Positions 1 to 7,045 are shown, numbered from the stretch's first letter. The stretch is 8,779 bases of DNA from Spirochaetales bacterium (GCA_016935715.1 JAFGQJ010000366.1:1-8779); one strand, 5' to 3'. The notes: generated by a model from the sequence alone, not told the origin. Program-made: numbers and translations.

Positions 1-1
1 A

Positions 2-16
2 GGCACGAATCGTGCC
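2..16 (-). terminator. Possible terminator hairpin after tetR
   Basis: GGCACG and CGTGCC form a perfect 6-bp stem with a 3-nt loop, starting about 9 bases past the tetR stop codon when read on the minus strand. A U-tract, if there is one, would lie to the left of the window and cannot be seen. It could equally be a stable intergenic hairpin of another kind. Confidence 0.35.
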
Positions 17-24
17 AGACTCTC

Positions 25-606
25 CTATACTCTCAACAAAGCCAGGAGAGCCTCCCAGAGCCTGCCGCCCTCTTCCACGAGCTCGAAGGAAAAACCCGAA
101 AGGCGCCACTGCGTCACCAGCAGCCTCAACGCTCCGATCAGAATCAGGCTCAACTGATCGGCCGGGATGTCTTCACGCACCTGTCCCGACATCTGCCCCT
201 CCCTGACGAAGCCCAGCACATGGCTCCTTGCCCCCTGCATGATCTGGAACATCTTCGAAGAAAGGGCGCTGTCATTGCGGAATATCTCCTCCGAGAACAA
301 AACGGCCGAGAATGACGAGTTTTCCCCGAAGTACCGGAAATGGTGTTCGAACACGGCCTGCAGCTTGTTGAGGGCCGAAGCCTTCCTGCTGGCGATCTCC
401 TTGAAGGTCTTTTCGCTCTGCTCTCCGAAGAATCCGAGCAGAGCCAGGAGGATTTCGGTCTTGCTCGCGAAGTGGCGGTATATGGCGGGCTCGGAAATAC
501 CCACCATCTCGGACAGGTTCCTGATGGTCAGCTCCTGGATGCCCCGTCGGGCGATGAGCTCGATGGAAGCATCAATGATCTGTTTCTGACGGCTGGAAAA
601 CTCCAT
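25..606 (-). CDS. TetR/AcrR-family transcriptional regulator
   Basis: A 193-residue protein, the normal size for the family. The N-terminal helix-turn-helix is clear: residues about 8-50 contain the typical pattern IxxxxIELIARRG, then LTIRNLSEMVGISEPAIYRHF (recognition helix about 37-46) and the closing ASKTEIL. The C-terminal two thirds is a variable helical ligand-binding and dimer domain, so the ligand cannot be read from sequence. An in-frame TAG lies a few codons upstream, so the ATG at 606 is secure; AAGGAG lies 12 bases before it. The gene is downstream of, and in the same direction as, the MFS transporter, but it has its own promoter and a probable operator at 636-653, which points to autorepression. 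Family members usually repress a neighbouring efflux or metabolic gene; control of the MFS gene is inferred, not shown. Confidence 0.93.
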   Translation of the reverse strand: MEFSSRQKQIIDASIELIARRGIQELTIRNLSEMVGISEPAIYRHFASKTEILLALLGFFGEQSEKTFKEIASRKASALNKLQAVFEHHFRYFGENSSFSAVLFSEEIFRNDSALSSKMFQIMQGARSHVLGFVREGQMSGQVREDIPADQLSLILIGALRLLVTQWRLSGFSFELVEEGGRLWEALLALLRV

Positions 607-635
607 CCCCGATCTACGCTCCTTCTAATACCTCA

Positions 636-653
636 TTAGTTAACGATCACTAA
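636..653. promoter_or_regulatory. Probable TetR operator at the tetR promoter
   Basis: An 18-bp imperfect palindrome with outer arms TTAGT and ACTAA; seven of nine positions pair. It sits directly downstream of the -10 box, over the expected transcription start, which is a classic place for repression. It contains the 9-mer TTAGTTAAC (636-644) that also forms one arm of the palindrome at 8491-8512. Confidence 0.6.
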
Positions 654-654
654 C

Positions 655-682
655 AATATACTGCATCTTTTCTAGAAGTCAA
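655..682 (-). promoter_or_regulatory. Sigma70-like promoter of tetR
   Basis: Read on the minus strand: -35 TTGACT (677-682), 16-bp spacer, -10 TATATT (655-660). Each hexamer matches the consensus at five of six positions. It lies about 50 bases upstream of the tetR start codon and its -10 abuts the palindromic operator. Confidence 0.65.
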
Positions 683-736
683 GCATTTTCCGATATTTTT
701 GTTCGTGCCGCATCCCTACAGTCCCGCGTCCCGCTG

Positions 737-1957
737 CTATTTCCGGCAGTCGAGCTTGTAGATCGTGTAGAAAGAGACCACGATCACCGCTGCCACTATC
801 ATGAAGAACAATGTAAACCCGAAGCGTTCGACGATCCATCCTCCCAGGAGGGGAAACAAGGTGGGCAGGATGTTGCCGGCTCCGGACAGGCCCGTAACCA
901 GCGCCCGATTCCGATTCGTCGTAACCTCCAGCAGGACACCGGAAGCGGTGATCCGGTGGAAGGCGTATACCAGACCGCCGAACAGGAAAATGTAGGGGAA
1001 GAGGGTCGTTCCGGGAAAGACGATCATGGACGCGCAGATCAGAAGCGCCAGCAGGGAGGTGGCGTACAGGATATGCTGGTATCGTATTTTCCTGGCGTAA
1101 TAGAAGAGGATGCTTCCCGTGATCACGCCGCCCAGCACTTTCAGCAGCAGGTAGTTGCCGATATTCCGGCTGTCCGCGCCGAAGACCTCTTTTGCGTAGA
1201 GAATCAGGAACGGCATCAGGACCAGGGCGATACCCTGGGTGTTGATGACCAGCAGATAGCTCAGCAGCCTTCTGTTGCTGCGGAACTCGTTCCTGGTAAC
1301 CCTGAAAAACTCCGCGACGCTCGTGATTTTCAGATTTTCCGCGATCACCTCCCTGATCCTCCAGAAACCCAGGGAAGCCAGCCCGAGCAGTGCGGCCGCG
1401 ATGAAGAACAGCCAGGCGTAGTTGTCGGGATACGCCTCTGTGCGGAGGATGCGCCTGGCGAAAAACGCCGATACCACCACACCCAGGCTGGAGACGATCT
1501 GGTTGACTGAAAAGAAATGCTTCCGCCGTGTATTCAGTACGGATTTGCCCAGGATATCGGTATAGGTGATATTGGCAAATCCGCCGCTCACGGAAAACAG
1601 ACCGATGAGCACGAAGATCGCGGCGATGACCAGCGCGTCCGGGATTCCGGTGGAAAGAACGAACAGCACACCGATGCCGGCCAGGGACACGATGCGGGCG
1701 TTGATGCCCGTCAGCAGCAGGTTCTTCTTGGCCGGCTGACCGCTCAGAAACGGCGCGAACAACAGCTGCGACAGCTTGCTTCCGCCGACCAGAATGGCGG
1801 TGAGCAGCCCGATGTGCACCGAGGTGCCGCCTGCATCGATCATCATGGCCGGGACGACAGTATCCACATCCATGAAATTCTGCGTCAGGGCGAGAAGAGT
1901 CGCGTGCCACAAGAAGCAGATGTAGTTGTTCCTAGATACTCTTTCGGTAAGCTCCAT
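737..1957 (-). CDS. MFS transporter (probable exporter)
   Basis: About 406 residues dominated by hydrophobic segments, consistent with the usual 12-helix major facilitator fold in the inner membrane. The first helices are visible in NYICFLWHATLLALTQ and IGLLTAILVGGSKLSQLLF, followed by a short basic cytoplasmic loop (QPAKKN) where the family's motif A loop lies. The substrate cannot be deduced. The start is chosen at ATG 1957 because AAGGA lies 7 bases before it; in-frame ATGs at 1972 and 1996 are alternatives with poorer ribosome-binding sites. A downstream tetR gene in the same direction suggests a regulated efflux pair. The 130-base gap to tetR holds the tetR promoter and operator, plus a 7-bp tandem direct repeat (GCGGGAC twice) just after the stop. 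The gene is divergent from the oxidoreductase at 2136, and both may draw on the same AT-rich promoter island near 2085-2120. Confidence 0.88.
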   Translation of the reverse strand: MELTERVSRNNYICFLWHATLLALTQNFMDVDTVVPAMMIDAGGTSVHIGLLTAILVGGSKLSQLLFAPFLSGQPAKKNLLLTGINARIVSLAGIGVLFVLSTGIPDALVIAAIFVLIGLFSVSGGFANITYTDILGKSVLNTRRKHFFSVNQIVSSLGVVVSAFFARRILRTEAYPDNYAWLFFIAAALLGLASLGFWRIREVIAENLKITSVAEFFRVTRNEFRSNRRLLSYLLVINTQGIALVLMPFLILYAKEVFGADSRNIGNYLLLKVLGGVITGSILFYYARKIRYQHILYATSLLALLICASMIVFPGTTLFPYIFLFGGLVYAFHRITASGVLLEVTTNRNRALVTGLSGAGNILPTLFPLLGGWIVERFGFTLFFMIVAAVIVVSFYTIYKLDCRK

Positions 1958-2072
1958 TGCTTTTTCCTTCATCCTTCGGAAACCCTGCCTCACCATAATC
2001 GATTTCGCCGTGTTTGGCGACAGACTGACCGAGGTGCCGCCGATCCCACCGGGAAACTCTTCGCCGGTTCAT

Positions 2073-2101
2073 TTGACCTCGGTCCGTTTAAATATTACTA
2101 T
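2073..2101 (+). promoter_or_regulatory. Sigma70-like promoter of the MDR oxidoreductase
   Basis: -35 TTGACC (2073-2078), 17-bp spacer, -10 TACTAT (2096-2101). This gives a leader of about 30 bases before the ATG at 2136. The -10 box is inside the inverted repeat at 2089-2115. Confidence 0.5.
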
Positions 2102-2115
2102 TTCAATAATATTTA
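2089..2115. promoter_or_regulatory. Perfect AT-rich inverted repeat, possible operator
   Basis: Arms TAAATATTA (2089-2097) and TAATATTTA (2107-2115) are exact reverse complements around a 9-base spacer. It covers the predicted -10 and start site of the oxidoreductase, where a bound repressor would block transcription. Its sequence does not match the TTAGTTAAC-type sites elsewhere in the window, so a different regulator would be needed. AT-rich repeats arise by chance more readily, hence moderate confidence. Confidence 0.45.
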
Positions 2116-2135
2116 TAGCAAAGGAGTGCGCAGAG

Positions 2136-3095
2136 ATGAAAGCCGTTGTATATCACAAATACGGGGGACCCGACGTATTGCAGACAAGGGAGCTGGACAA
2201 ACCCGTTCCCGGGGACAATGAGATCCTGGTAAAAGTGCGCGCGACATCGGTGAGCTCGGGGGACTGGAGGACCAGGAAGGCGGATCCCTTCGCCGTGAGG
2301 CTCTTCAGCGGCCTGTTGCGGCCGAAACAGCCGATACTGGGCTCCGTGTTGTCCGGAGAGATCGAAGCTGTGGGAACAGGCGTAGAGCGGTTCAGCGAGG
2401 GCGAGGAGATCTTCGCATCGACCGGAACGAAACTCGGTGCCCATGCCGAGTACGTTCGTCTCCCGGAGCACGGAGTGGTGGCAGGCAAGCCGGCCAACCT
2501 CTCCCATGAGGAGGCCGCCGCCATTCCTTTCGGAGCGCTGACCGCGTTGTTTTTCCTCAGAGACAAGGGAAGCATTCAAAGCGGCCAGAAAGTTCTCATC
2601 TACGGCGCATCGGGAGCGGTAGGAACCGCCGCGGTACAGCTGGCGCGCTGCTTCGGGGCCCGGGTCACGGGAGTGTGCGGCCCTGCGAACCGGGAAACGG
2701 TGAAAACCCTCGGTGCCGGGCAGGTGATCGACTACAGCAGAGAAGACTTCGCCGGACGCGGGGAGCTCTACGACCTCATCTTCGACGCCGTCGGCAAGAC
2801 CTCCCCTTCGCATTGCCGCAAAGCCCTGGCTCCGAACGGACGGTTCGTTTCGGTTGCATCCGGGGTAGCCGACTCACGTGCGGAGGACCTCGTTCTCCTG
2901 AAAAAGCTCGTGGAGGCGGGGCAGCTGAAGCCCGTCATCGACAGGCGCTACTCATTCGAACAGATTGCCGAGGCTCACCGGTACGTCGAAAAAGGGCACA
3001 AGACCGGAAGTGTCGTGATCACTCTGGACCCCCTCGGTATCACGGAAAGCGATGCAGACCTTGCCGCAGCGGGACGAGGAGCCCGAGCCGTGTAA
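2136..3095 (+). CDS. MDR-family NAD(P)-dependent oxidoreductase (quinone reductase/alcohol dehydrogenase-like)
   Basis: A 319-residue cytoplasmic enzyme of the medium-chain dehydrogenase/reductase superfamily. It begins MKAVVYHKYGGPDVLQ, typical of the family, with AAGGAG 9 bases before the ATG; the frame stays open upstream to 1926 but that part is non-coding. The N-terminal GroES-like domain spans about 1-120. The nucleotide-binding Rossmann motif is GASGAVGTAAVQLAR (157-171). The catalytic zinc cysteine of true alcohol dehydrogenases is replaced by serine (SVSSGDW, 38-44) and the structural zinc cysteines are absent, so it belongs with the zinc-free quinone oxidoreductase-like group, which usually reduces quinones or enones with NADPH. 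The domain should end near GSVVITL (291-297); about 20 further residues form an unusual polar tail. It leads a plus-strand run with two DUF4386 genes, 52 bases before the first. The exact substrate is unknown. Confidence 0.9.
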   Translation: MKAVVYHKYGGPDVLQTRELDKPVPGDNEILVKVRATSVSSGDWRTRKADPFAVRLFSGLLRPKQPILGSVLSGEIEAVGTGVERFSEGEEIFASTGTKLGAHAEYVRLPEHGVVAGKPANLSHEEAAAIPFGALTALFFLRDKGSIQSGQKVLIYGASGAVGTAAVQLARCFGARVTGVCGPANRETVKTLGAGQVIDYSREDFAGRGELYDLIFDAVGKTSPSHCRKALAPNGRFVSVASGVADSRAEDLVLLKKLVEAGQLKPVIDRRYSFEQIAEAHRYVEKGHKTGSVVITLDPLGITESDADLAAAGRGARAV

Positions 3096-3147
3096 GACCC
3101 GGCGGATACATGACAGGCACATACGCATACAAAAAGGAGAGAAATCC

Positions 3148-3885
3148 ATGACCACGACAACGGAGCTCATGAAGGGGCAGAGGGAGAAGGACTGGGAGAA
3201 AACGACGTTCGAACCAGGTACGAAGAGGCGGGGCCGCGATACCCGGCTCCGGACGGCTGCGATCGTCGCCGGGCTCTCGCTCCTGGCGATGGCGGTCATT
3301 GCCGGGCTGAGCAACTTCGCCGTCATCGGCAACCTGATCGTGCCGGGCGACGCAGAGGCCACCGCGGCCAACATCGCCGGCTCGGCCGCGCTGTTCCGCC
3401 TCGGGGCCGCGGGACTGCTGGCCGTTGCAGTACTGGACGTGCTCGTCGCGTGGGGACTGTACCTGGTGCTTCGTGCGATGAATCCGAGCCTCTCACTGCT
3501 CGGAGCCTGGCTCCGCGTGGTGTTTGCGGCAATCTTCGCCGTGGCGATCAACAGCCTGTTCGCAGCGGCCGGCTCGGCTTCACTGGACCCGGAGCAGACT
3601 TTGTTCCTCGCGGAAACATTCGAACGCGGCTGGCAGGCCGGATTGATCTTCTTTGGGCTGCACCTCGGCATCACCGGGGCGCTCGTCTGGCGATACGGCT
3701 CCCTGTCCTGGATCTTCGGCGTGCTCCTGATCGTCGCGGGCGCCGGGTACGTCTTGGACGCTCTGGTCATGCTGCTCGGCCTTCCCTTCGCGCTCGAGCT
3801 GTCGATGTTCACGTTCGTCGGGGAAGTGGTGTTTATCTTCTGGCTGCTGATCCGCGGCGGCAGGGCGGTGAGCCCGGCCGGATGA
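3148..3885 (+). CDS. DUF4386 family membrane protein (copy 1)
   Basis: A 245-residue integral membrane protein with about six hydrophobic segments after a charged, cytoplasm-like N-terminus of about 30 residues. It shows DUF4386 hallmarks: an early helix followed by NLIVPGDAEATAANI with SAALFRLG, a mid helix near LVAWGLYLVLRAMNPSLSLL, a later GLHLGITGALVW helix, and the tail FVGEVVFIFWLLIRG. The family has no established biochemical function. The start is the ATG preceded by AAAGGAGAGAAATCC; the frame opens earlier (3052) but only overlaps the oxidoreductase tail. It lies 52 bases after the oxidoreductase and 61 before a second DUF4386 gene, so all three are probably cotranscribed. It is very GC-rich, and its central coding part is more diverged from the usual family pattern than copy 2. 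Confidence 0.85.
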   Translation: MTTTTELMKGQREKDWEKTTFEPGTKRRGRDTRLRTAAIVAGLSLLAMAVIAGLSNFAVIGNLIVPGDAEATAANIAGSAALFRLGAAGLLAVAVLDVLVAWGLYLVLRAMNPSLSLLGAWLRVVFAAIFAVAINSLFAAAGSASLDPEQTLFLAETFERGWQAGLIFFGLHLGITGALVWRYGSLSWIFGVLLIVAGAGYVLDALVMLLGLPFALELSMFTFVGEVVFIFWLLIRGGRAVSPAG

Positions 3886-3910
3886 TATCGATCCAATACA
3901 AAAACAACGC

Positions 3911-3928
3911 TGCACCTGAGTTGGTGCA
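3911..3928 (+). other. Hairpin just upstream of the DUF4386 copy 2 ribosome-binding site
   Basis: TGCACC and GGTGCA form a perfect 6-bp stem with a 6-base loop (TGAGTT), ending 6 bases before AAGGAG. It has no U-tract, so it is unlikely to be a terminator. It could protect or separate the downstream message after processing; no function is shown. Confidence 0.4.
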
Positions 3929-3946
3929 CATAAAGGAGAGAAACCC

Positions 3947-4726
3947 ATGACCGCAACGACGCAACCTGCAGAAGGGCGCAGGGAAAAAACAAACGCGATC
4001 AAGAGAACGGCGAGAGTGTCCGGGGTGTTGTACCTGATCATATTCGTGGTCGCCCCGTTCCCGTTTCTCCTCGGCGGAGCCAGCCTCGTGGTGCCCGGAG
4101 ACGCCGCGGCGACGGCCGCGAACCTCACGGCCTCCGGGCTGGTGTTCCGCTTCGGCATGGCGGCGGAGACGATCGTGTTCCTGGTCGAAATCGTGCTGGC
4201 GGCTCTGCTGTACGTGCTGCTTCGACCGGTCAGCCGACCTCTGTCTCTGGCAGCGGCATTCTCCAGGGTCGGGGAAGCCGTCGTCCAGGCTGTCAACCTG
4301 CTGACCAGCAGCCTCGTCCTGCTGCTGCTCGGCGGGGCCGGCTATCTGGCGGTGTTCGACGGCGATCAGCTGAACGCCCTTTCGATGCTGTTTCTCGATG
4401 CGAACGCATTCGTCGTTCTCGTCTGGGGACTGTTCTTCGGTTTCCACCTGCTGCTGCTCGGCTACCTCGTGTTCAAGTCGGGTTTCTGGCCCCGCATCCT
4501 CGGGATCCTGCTTTTCGTGGCGGGCGTAGGGTATCTGGCACAGAGTTTCGGGCATATGCTTCTGCCACGGTTCGACGAGATTTTGTCGGTAGCCGTTATA
4601 GTCCTGGCGGTTCCCGGCGAACTGGCGTTTTCGATCTGGCTCCTGGTTAAGGGCTTGAACGTCGAGCGCTGGGAGAGCGCCCGGCAGGCCGATCGCACCT
4701 CAGCGTTCAGAACCGCTTCGGTATAG
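3947..4726 (+). CDS. DUF4386 family membrane protein (copy 2)
   Basis: A 259-residue inner-membrane protein that fits the DUF4386 pattern closely. Residues about 18-41 form helix 1 (VSGVLYLIIFVVAPFPFLL), then SLVVPGDAAATAANLTASGLVFRFG, a helix with LYVLLRPVSRPLSLAA, the segment GGAGYLAVFDGDQLNALSMLFL, a helix ending LLGYLVFKSGFWPRILG, the GVGYL turn, and the closing PGELAFSIWLLVKGLN. Six or seven transmembrane segments are expected. The start ATG has AAAGGAGAGAAACCC in front of it, nearly the same as copy 1. The two proteins share the VPGDAxATAAN signature and overall layout but are well diverged, so the duplication is old or they were recruited separately. Function is unknown; the family often occurs in multiple copies near oxidoreductases and regulators. 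Confidence 0.9.
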   Translation: MTATTQPAEGRREKTNAIKRTARVSGVLYLIIFVVAPFPFLLGGASLVVPGDAAATAANLTASGLVFRFGMAAETIVFLVEIVLAALLYVLLRPVSRPLSLAAAFSRVGEAVVQAVNLLTSSLVLLLLGGAGYLAVFDGDQLNALSMLFLDANAFVVLVWGLFFGFHLLLLGYLVFKSGFWPRILGILLFVAGVGYLAQSFGHMLLPRFDEILSVAVIVLAVPGELAFSIWLLVKGLNVERWESARQADRTSAFRTASV

Positions 4727-4883
4727 GCTTCCGGGTCCGGGTTGGGCGGATTCTCGAGATTCCATTCGACCCACGCATCGCGTCCGCGGCCTGCCGGGGA
4801 CAATATCGATTTCGTCAGGGCGGCGTTCCATACGGGCACCCGGCGGGTTGATGCGCCCCCGGTTATTGTGCCTCAATACTGAT

Positions 4884-5771
4884 ATGAGCCCGCTGTTGTC
4901 CTGGGGCATCGATGTCATCGCGGGTATGCAATCTCGGGGAGGCCCGCTGCTCGACGGCTTTTTCAGGGGCATCACCTTCCTCGGGAACGAGGAGTTCTAT
5001 CTCCTGCTGTTTCCCCTCTTCTTCTGGTGCCTGGATGCCCGCCTGGGATCGAAGCTGGTGTATCTGCTGCTCGTGGGGGGTCTGGTCAACTACGTACTGA
5101 AGGACGTGATTGCCCAGCCTCGTCCCTTTTTCTTCCAGCCGGGCATCAACATGGTCGAGGCCGGCGGATACGGGCTTCCCAGCGGCCACGCCCAGATGGC
5201 GGTGGTGATCTGGGGCTGCCTGGCATTGGAGCTGGGCAAACGCTGGGCCTGGCTGGCGGCACTGGTGCTCGTGCCCCTGATCGGAGTCTCGCGGGTCTAC
5301 CTGGGGGTTCATTTCCCGACCGATGTCCTTGCCGGATGGGCCGTTGGAGCGGTGATCCTGGTGCTGGTCGTGCGGATCGGGCCTGGAGTCGCCCGCTGGA
5401 TCGGCGGACTCTCCCTGCCGGCGGCGCTGCTGTTGATCGGCGGATTGTCTATACTCGCCCTGCTGCTCGATCACTCAAAGGACATGGTCTCCTCCGTGGC
5501 CGCTTTCTGGGGCTTCGCCCTCGGCCATCTGTTCCTGTCGCGATCTTTCTCCCAGGACACGACCGGATCGCTGTGGAGACGAATCGCCCGCTTTCCCATC
5601 GGGTTGGCCGGTTTGGCAGCCGTGTACATCGGGCTGAAAGCCCTGTTTCCGGCCGAGGGAGAAAGCCTGTACCTGGTTTTTCGCTTCGCCCGCTATGCCC
5701 TGCTCGGTCTGTGGATAGGCCTGGCGGCTCCGCTGCTTTTCAGGCTGCTTCGCTTGCATTCGAACGCTTGA
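4884..5771 (+). CDS. PAP2-family membrane phosphatase
   Basis: A membrane protein of about 295 residues with all three phosphatidic acid phosphatase type 2 motifs: K-x6-RP (K73...R80-P81), PSGH (99-102) and SR-x5-H-x3-D (S136-R137, H143, D147). These build the vanadium-haloperoxidase-like site that removes phosphate from lipid phosphates such as phosphatidate or undecaprenyl diphosphate at the outer face of the membrane. Catalytic His102 and His143 are present, so activity is expected. After the catalytic core, about 140 residues add further helices; this C-terminal membrane half is longer than in minimal PAP2 enzymes. The start is uncertain: ATG 4884, ATG 4851 or TTG 4848 are all in frame and none has a good ribosome-binding site; 4884 is chosen because homologous sequence appears to begin there. 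The 157-base gap after the DUF4386 gene shows no convincing promoter or terminator. Confidence 0.88.
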   Translation: MSPLLSWGIDVIAGMQSRGGPLLDGFFRGITFLGNEEFYLLLFPLFFWCLDARLGSKLVYLLLVGGLVNYVLKDVIAQPRPFFFQPGINMVEAGGYGLPSGHAQMAVVIWGCLALELGKRWAWLAALVLVPLIGVSRVYLGVHFPTDVLAGWAVGAVILVLVVRIGPGVARWIGGLSLPAALLLIGGLSILALLLDHSKDMVSSVAAFWGFALGHLFLSRSFSQDTTGSLWRRIARFPIGLAGLAAVYIGLKALFPAEGESLYLVFRFARYALLGLWIGLAAPLLFRLLRLHSNA

Positions 5772-5774
5772 GAC

Positions 5775-5798
5775 CGATCGATGGAATGGCATCGAGCG
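5775..5798. terminator. Weak stem-loop between convergent genes
   Basis: TCGATG (5778-5783) and CATCGA (5790-5795) pair around a 6-base loop, and the stem extends by CG/CG beyond one mismatch. It lies between the ends of the PAP2 and MscS genes, where a bidirectional terminator is expected, but there is no T-run on either side. Confidence 0.2.
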
Positions 5799-5860
5799 AA
5801 CAGGACGGCTGGGGGCGCCGTTTCATGCTCGCCTCAGGCCGACCGGTCCGGATCCGTCCG

Positions 5861-6778
5861 TCATTCAGGCTTGCGAAGGCCGCGCGCACCGGGAGCGTCA
5901 TTCACCACGTGAAGCGGCGGTGACTGACCCTGCTTGTCCTCACCGGGGTAGACCGTGAGATGGGGGAACGGGATCTCGATGCCCCTGCGGTCGAAGGCCT
6001 TTTTGAGGCGCAGGTTGAACTCCCTGCCGATCCGCCATTGCTGGATCGGTTTGGTGGTGGTCCTGGCCTTGATGATCACAGCGGAGTCGGCGAACTGATC
6101 CAGGCCCAGGACCTCCAGGGGCTCGATGATGTCCGGGGCGAACGCCGGGTCTGCCCGAAGCTCTTCGTCCACCTGCTTCAGCACCTCGATGACCTCCTCC
6201 ACGTCCTCCCGGTAGGCAACCCCGACCTCGAACACATAGCGGGAATAGCCCATGGTCATGTTCGTTATCACGCCGATGTCGCCGTTGCGGATGTAGTGCA
6301 CGTTTCCAGCCAGGTCTCGCAGCGTGGTGATCCTCAAGTTGATGTCTTCCACCAGGCCCCCTTTGCCGCTGACCTCCACCACGTCGCCCACCCGGACCTG
6401 ATTGTCCATCAGGATGAAGAAACCCGATATCAGGTCCCTGACCAGGTTCTGGGCGCCGAAGCCGACGGCGAGGCCCAGAATCCCGGCGGCGGCCAGGATG
6501 GGAGCGATGTCCACCCCCAACTCCCGCAGGCTCATGATGATCGCCACGACGACGATCGTAATGGTCACGGCGAAGTGTACGGATGATTTCAGGGTCTGGG
6601 CCCGTTTGCGGAACTCCTCCTCCTCTTCACGTCTCTTGGCGATGCGGTCGAACACCCGCCGGATCACTACCGTGGTGACCCGAAGCAGGATCAGGGCCAG
6701 CACCACGATCAGCACCAGCCTGATTCCGTGGTCCAGCGCCCACTGCAGAACGCGTTGCAAGATTTCGTTGATCTCCAT
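5861..6778 (-). CDS. MscS-family small-conductance mechanosensitive channel
   Basis: A 305-residue channel of nearly the same size as E. coli MscS. After a short N-terminus, TM1 is at about 20-38 (LVLIVVLALILLRV), followed by a strongly charged linker (KRREEEEEF), TM2 at about 68-85 and the pore-lining TM3 at about 92-126. TM3 has the family's Gly/Ala packing pattern, AAAGILGLAVGFGAQNLVRD, leading to GFFILMDNQVRVGDVV. The beta domain follows (GLVEDINLRITTLRDLAGN) and then the alpha/beta cage domain to the end, with FPHLTVY typical of the C-terminus. It opens under membrane tension to release solutes on hypo-osmotic shock. The start at 6778 is supported by AGGAGG (6783-6788) 4 bases before it; the frame is open to 6952 but the extra 58 residues do not look like channel sequence. 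It converges with PAP2 and is divergent from the selenoprotein. Confidence 0.93.
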   Translation of the reverse strand: MEINEILQRVLQWALDHGIRLVLIVVLALILLRVTTVVIRRVFDRIAKRREEEEEFRKRAQTLKSSVHFAVTITIVVVAIIMSLRELGVDIAPILAAAGILGLAVGFGAQNLVRDLISGFFILMDNQVRVGDVVEVSGKGGLVEDINLRITTLRDLAGNVHYIRNGDIGVITNMTMGYSRYVFEVGVAYREDVEEVIEVLKQVDEELRADPAFAPDIIEPLEVLGLDQFADSAVIIKARTTTKPIQQWRIGREFNLRLKKAFDRRGIEIPFPHLTVYPGEDKQGQSPPLHVVNDAPGARGLRKPE

Positions 6779-6863
6779 GTTTCCTCCTGCCGTACTGATG
6801 AGCTTCTGCCCCCACTCGGCGTGCGTGATCGAGTATACGACCCTGCCGGCGGCGGCTTCCTCT

Positions 6864-6892
6864 AAACTACGGAGCTTGCCTTCCATTGTCAA
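6864..6892 (-). promoter_or_regulatory. Candidate promoter of the MscS gene
   Basis: On the minus strand there is a perfect -35 TTGACA (6887-6892), a 17-bp spacer and a poor -10 TAGTTT (6864-6869, three of six matches). It would give a leader of about 80 bases. The rest of the 267-base gap (6779-7045) shows no gene; it holds this promoter, the small palindrome GACAC-AG-GTGTC (6967-6978) and the selenoprotein's ribosome-binding site. Confidence 0.4.
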
Positions 6893-7032
6893 ACGGCATG
6901 CTCCGGCGAGCAGGCGCGGCGAACCTTCGAGGATCCCCGCCGGAGATCTCATCGGTACGGCAGTCAGACACAGGTGTCGAAAAAAATATCCAGAGAACGA
7001 GAGTTGTGATAGACTGTCAGAGATATAACCAC

Positions 7033-7037
7033 GGAGG
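7033..7037 (+). promoter_or_regulatory. Ribosome-binding site that fixes the selenoprotein start
   Basis: GGAGG sits 8 bases before the ATG at 7046. The alternative ATG at 7196, inside the gene, has no comparable site. This supports translation beginning upstream of the in-frame UGA. Confidence 0.75.
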
Positions 7038-7045
7038 AACCGTAC

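Noticed and set aside
672..1910. Long minus-strand frame overlapping the MFS gene
   Set aside because: Arg/Pro/His-rich out-of-frame translation typical of a shadow; the hydrophobic MFS frame is the real one.
1818..2041. 14-base direct repeat ACCGAGGTGCCGCC at 1818 and 2028
   Set aside because: One copy is inside the MFS gene; no target-site or mobile-element structure surrounds either copy, and a chance match of this length is plausible in a GC-rich window.
4727..4883. Minus-strand open frame across 4462-4839 with a protein-like stretch at its start
   Set aside because: No ribosome-binding site, no recognised family, and most of it lies antisense to the well-supported DUF4386 gene.
6779..6952. 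Longer MscS start at 6952
   Set aside because: The extra residues are not channel-like and there is a strong AGGAGG right before ATG 6778.
7024..7029. TATAAC as the -10 box of the selenoprotein gene with TTGTGA as -35
   Set aside because: The spacer is only 14 bases and the start site would fall on the ribosome-binding site.
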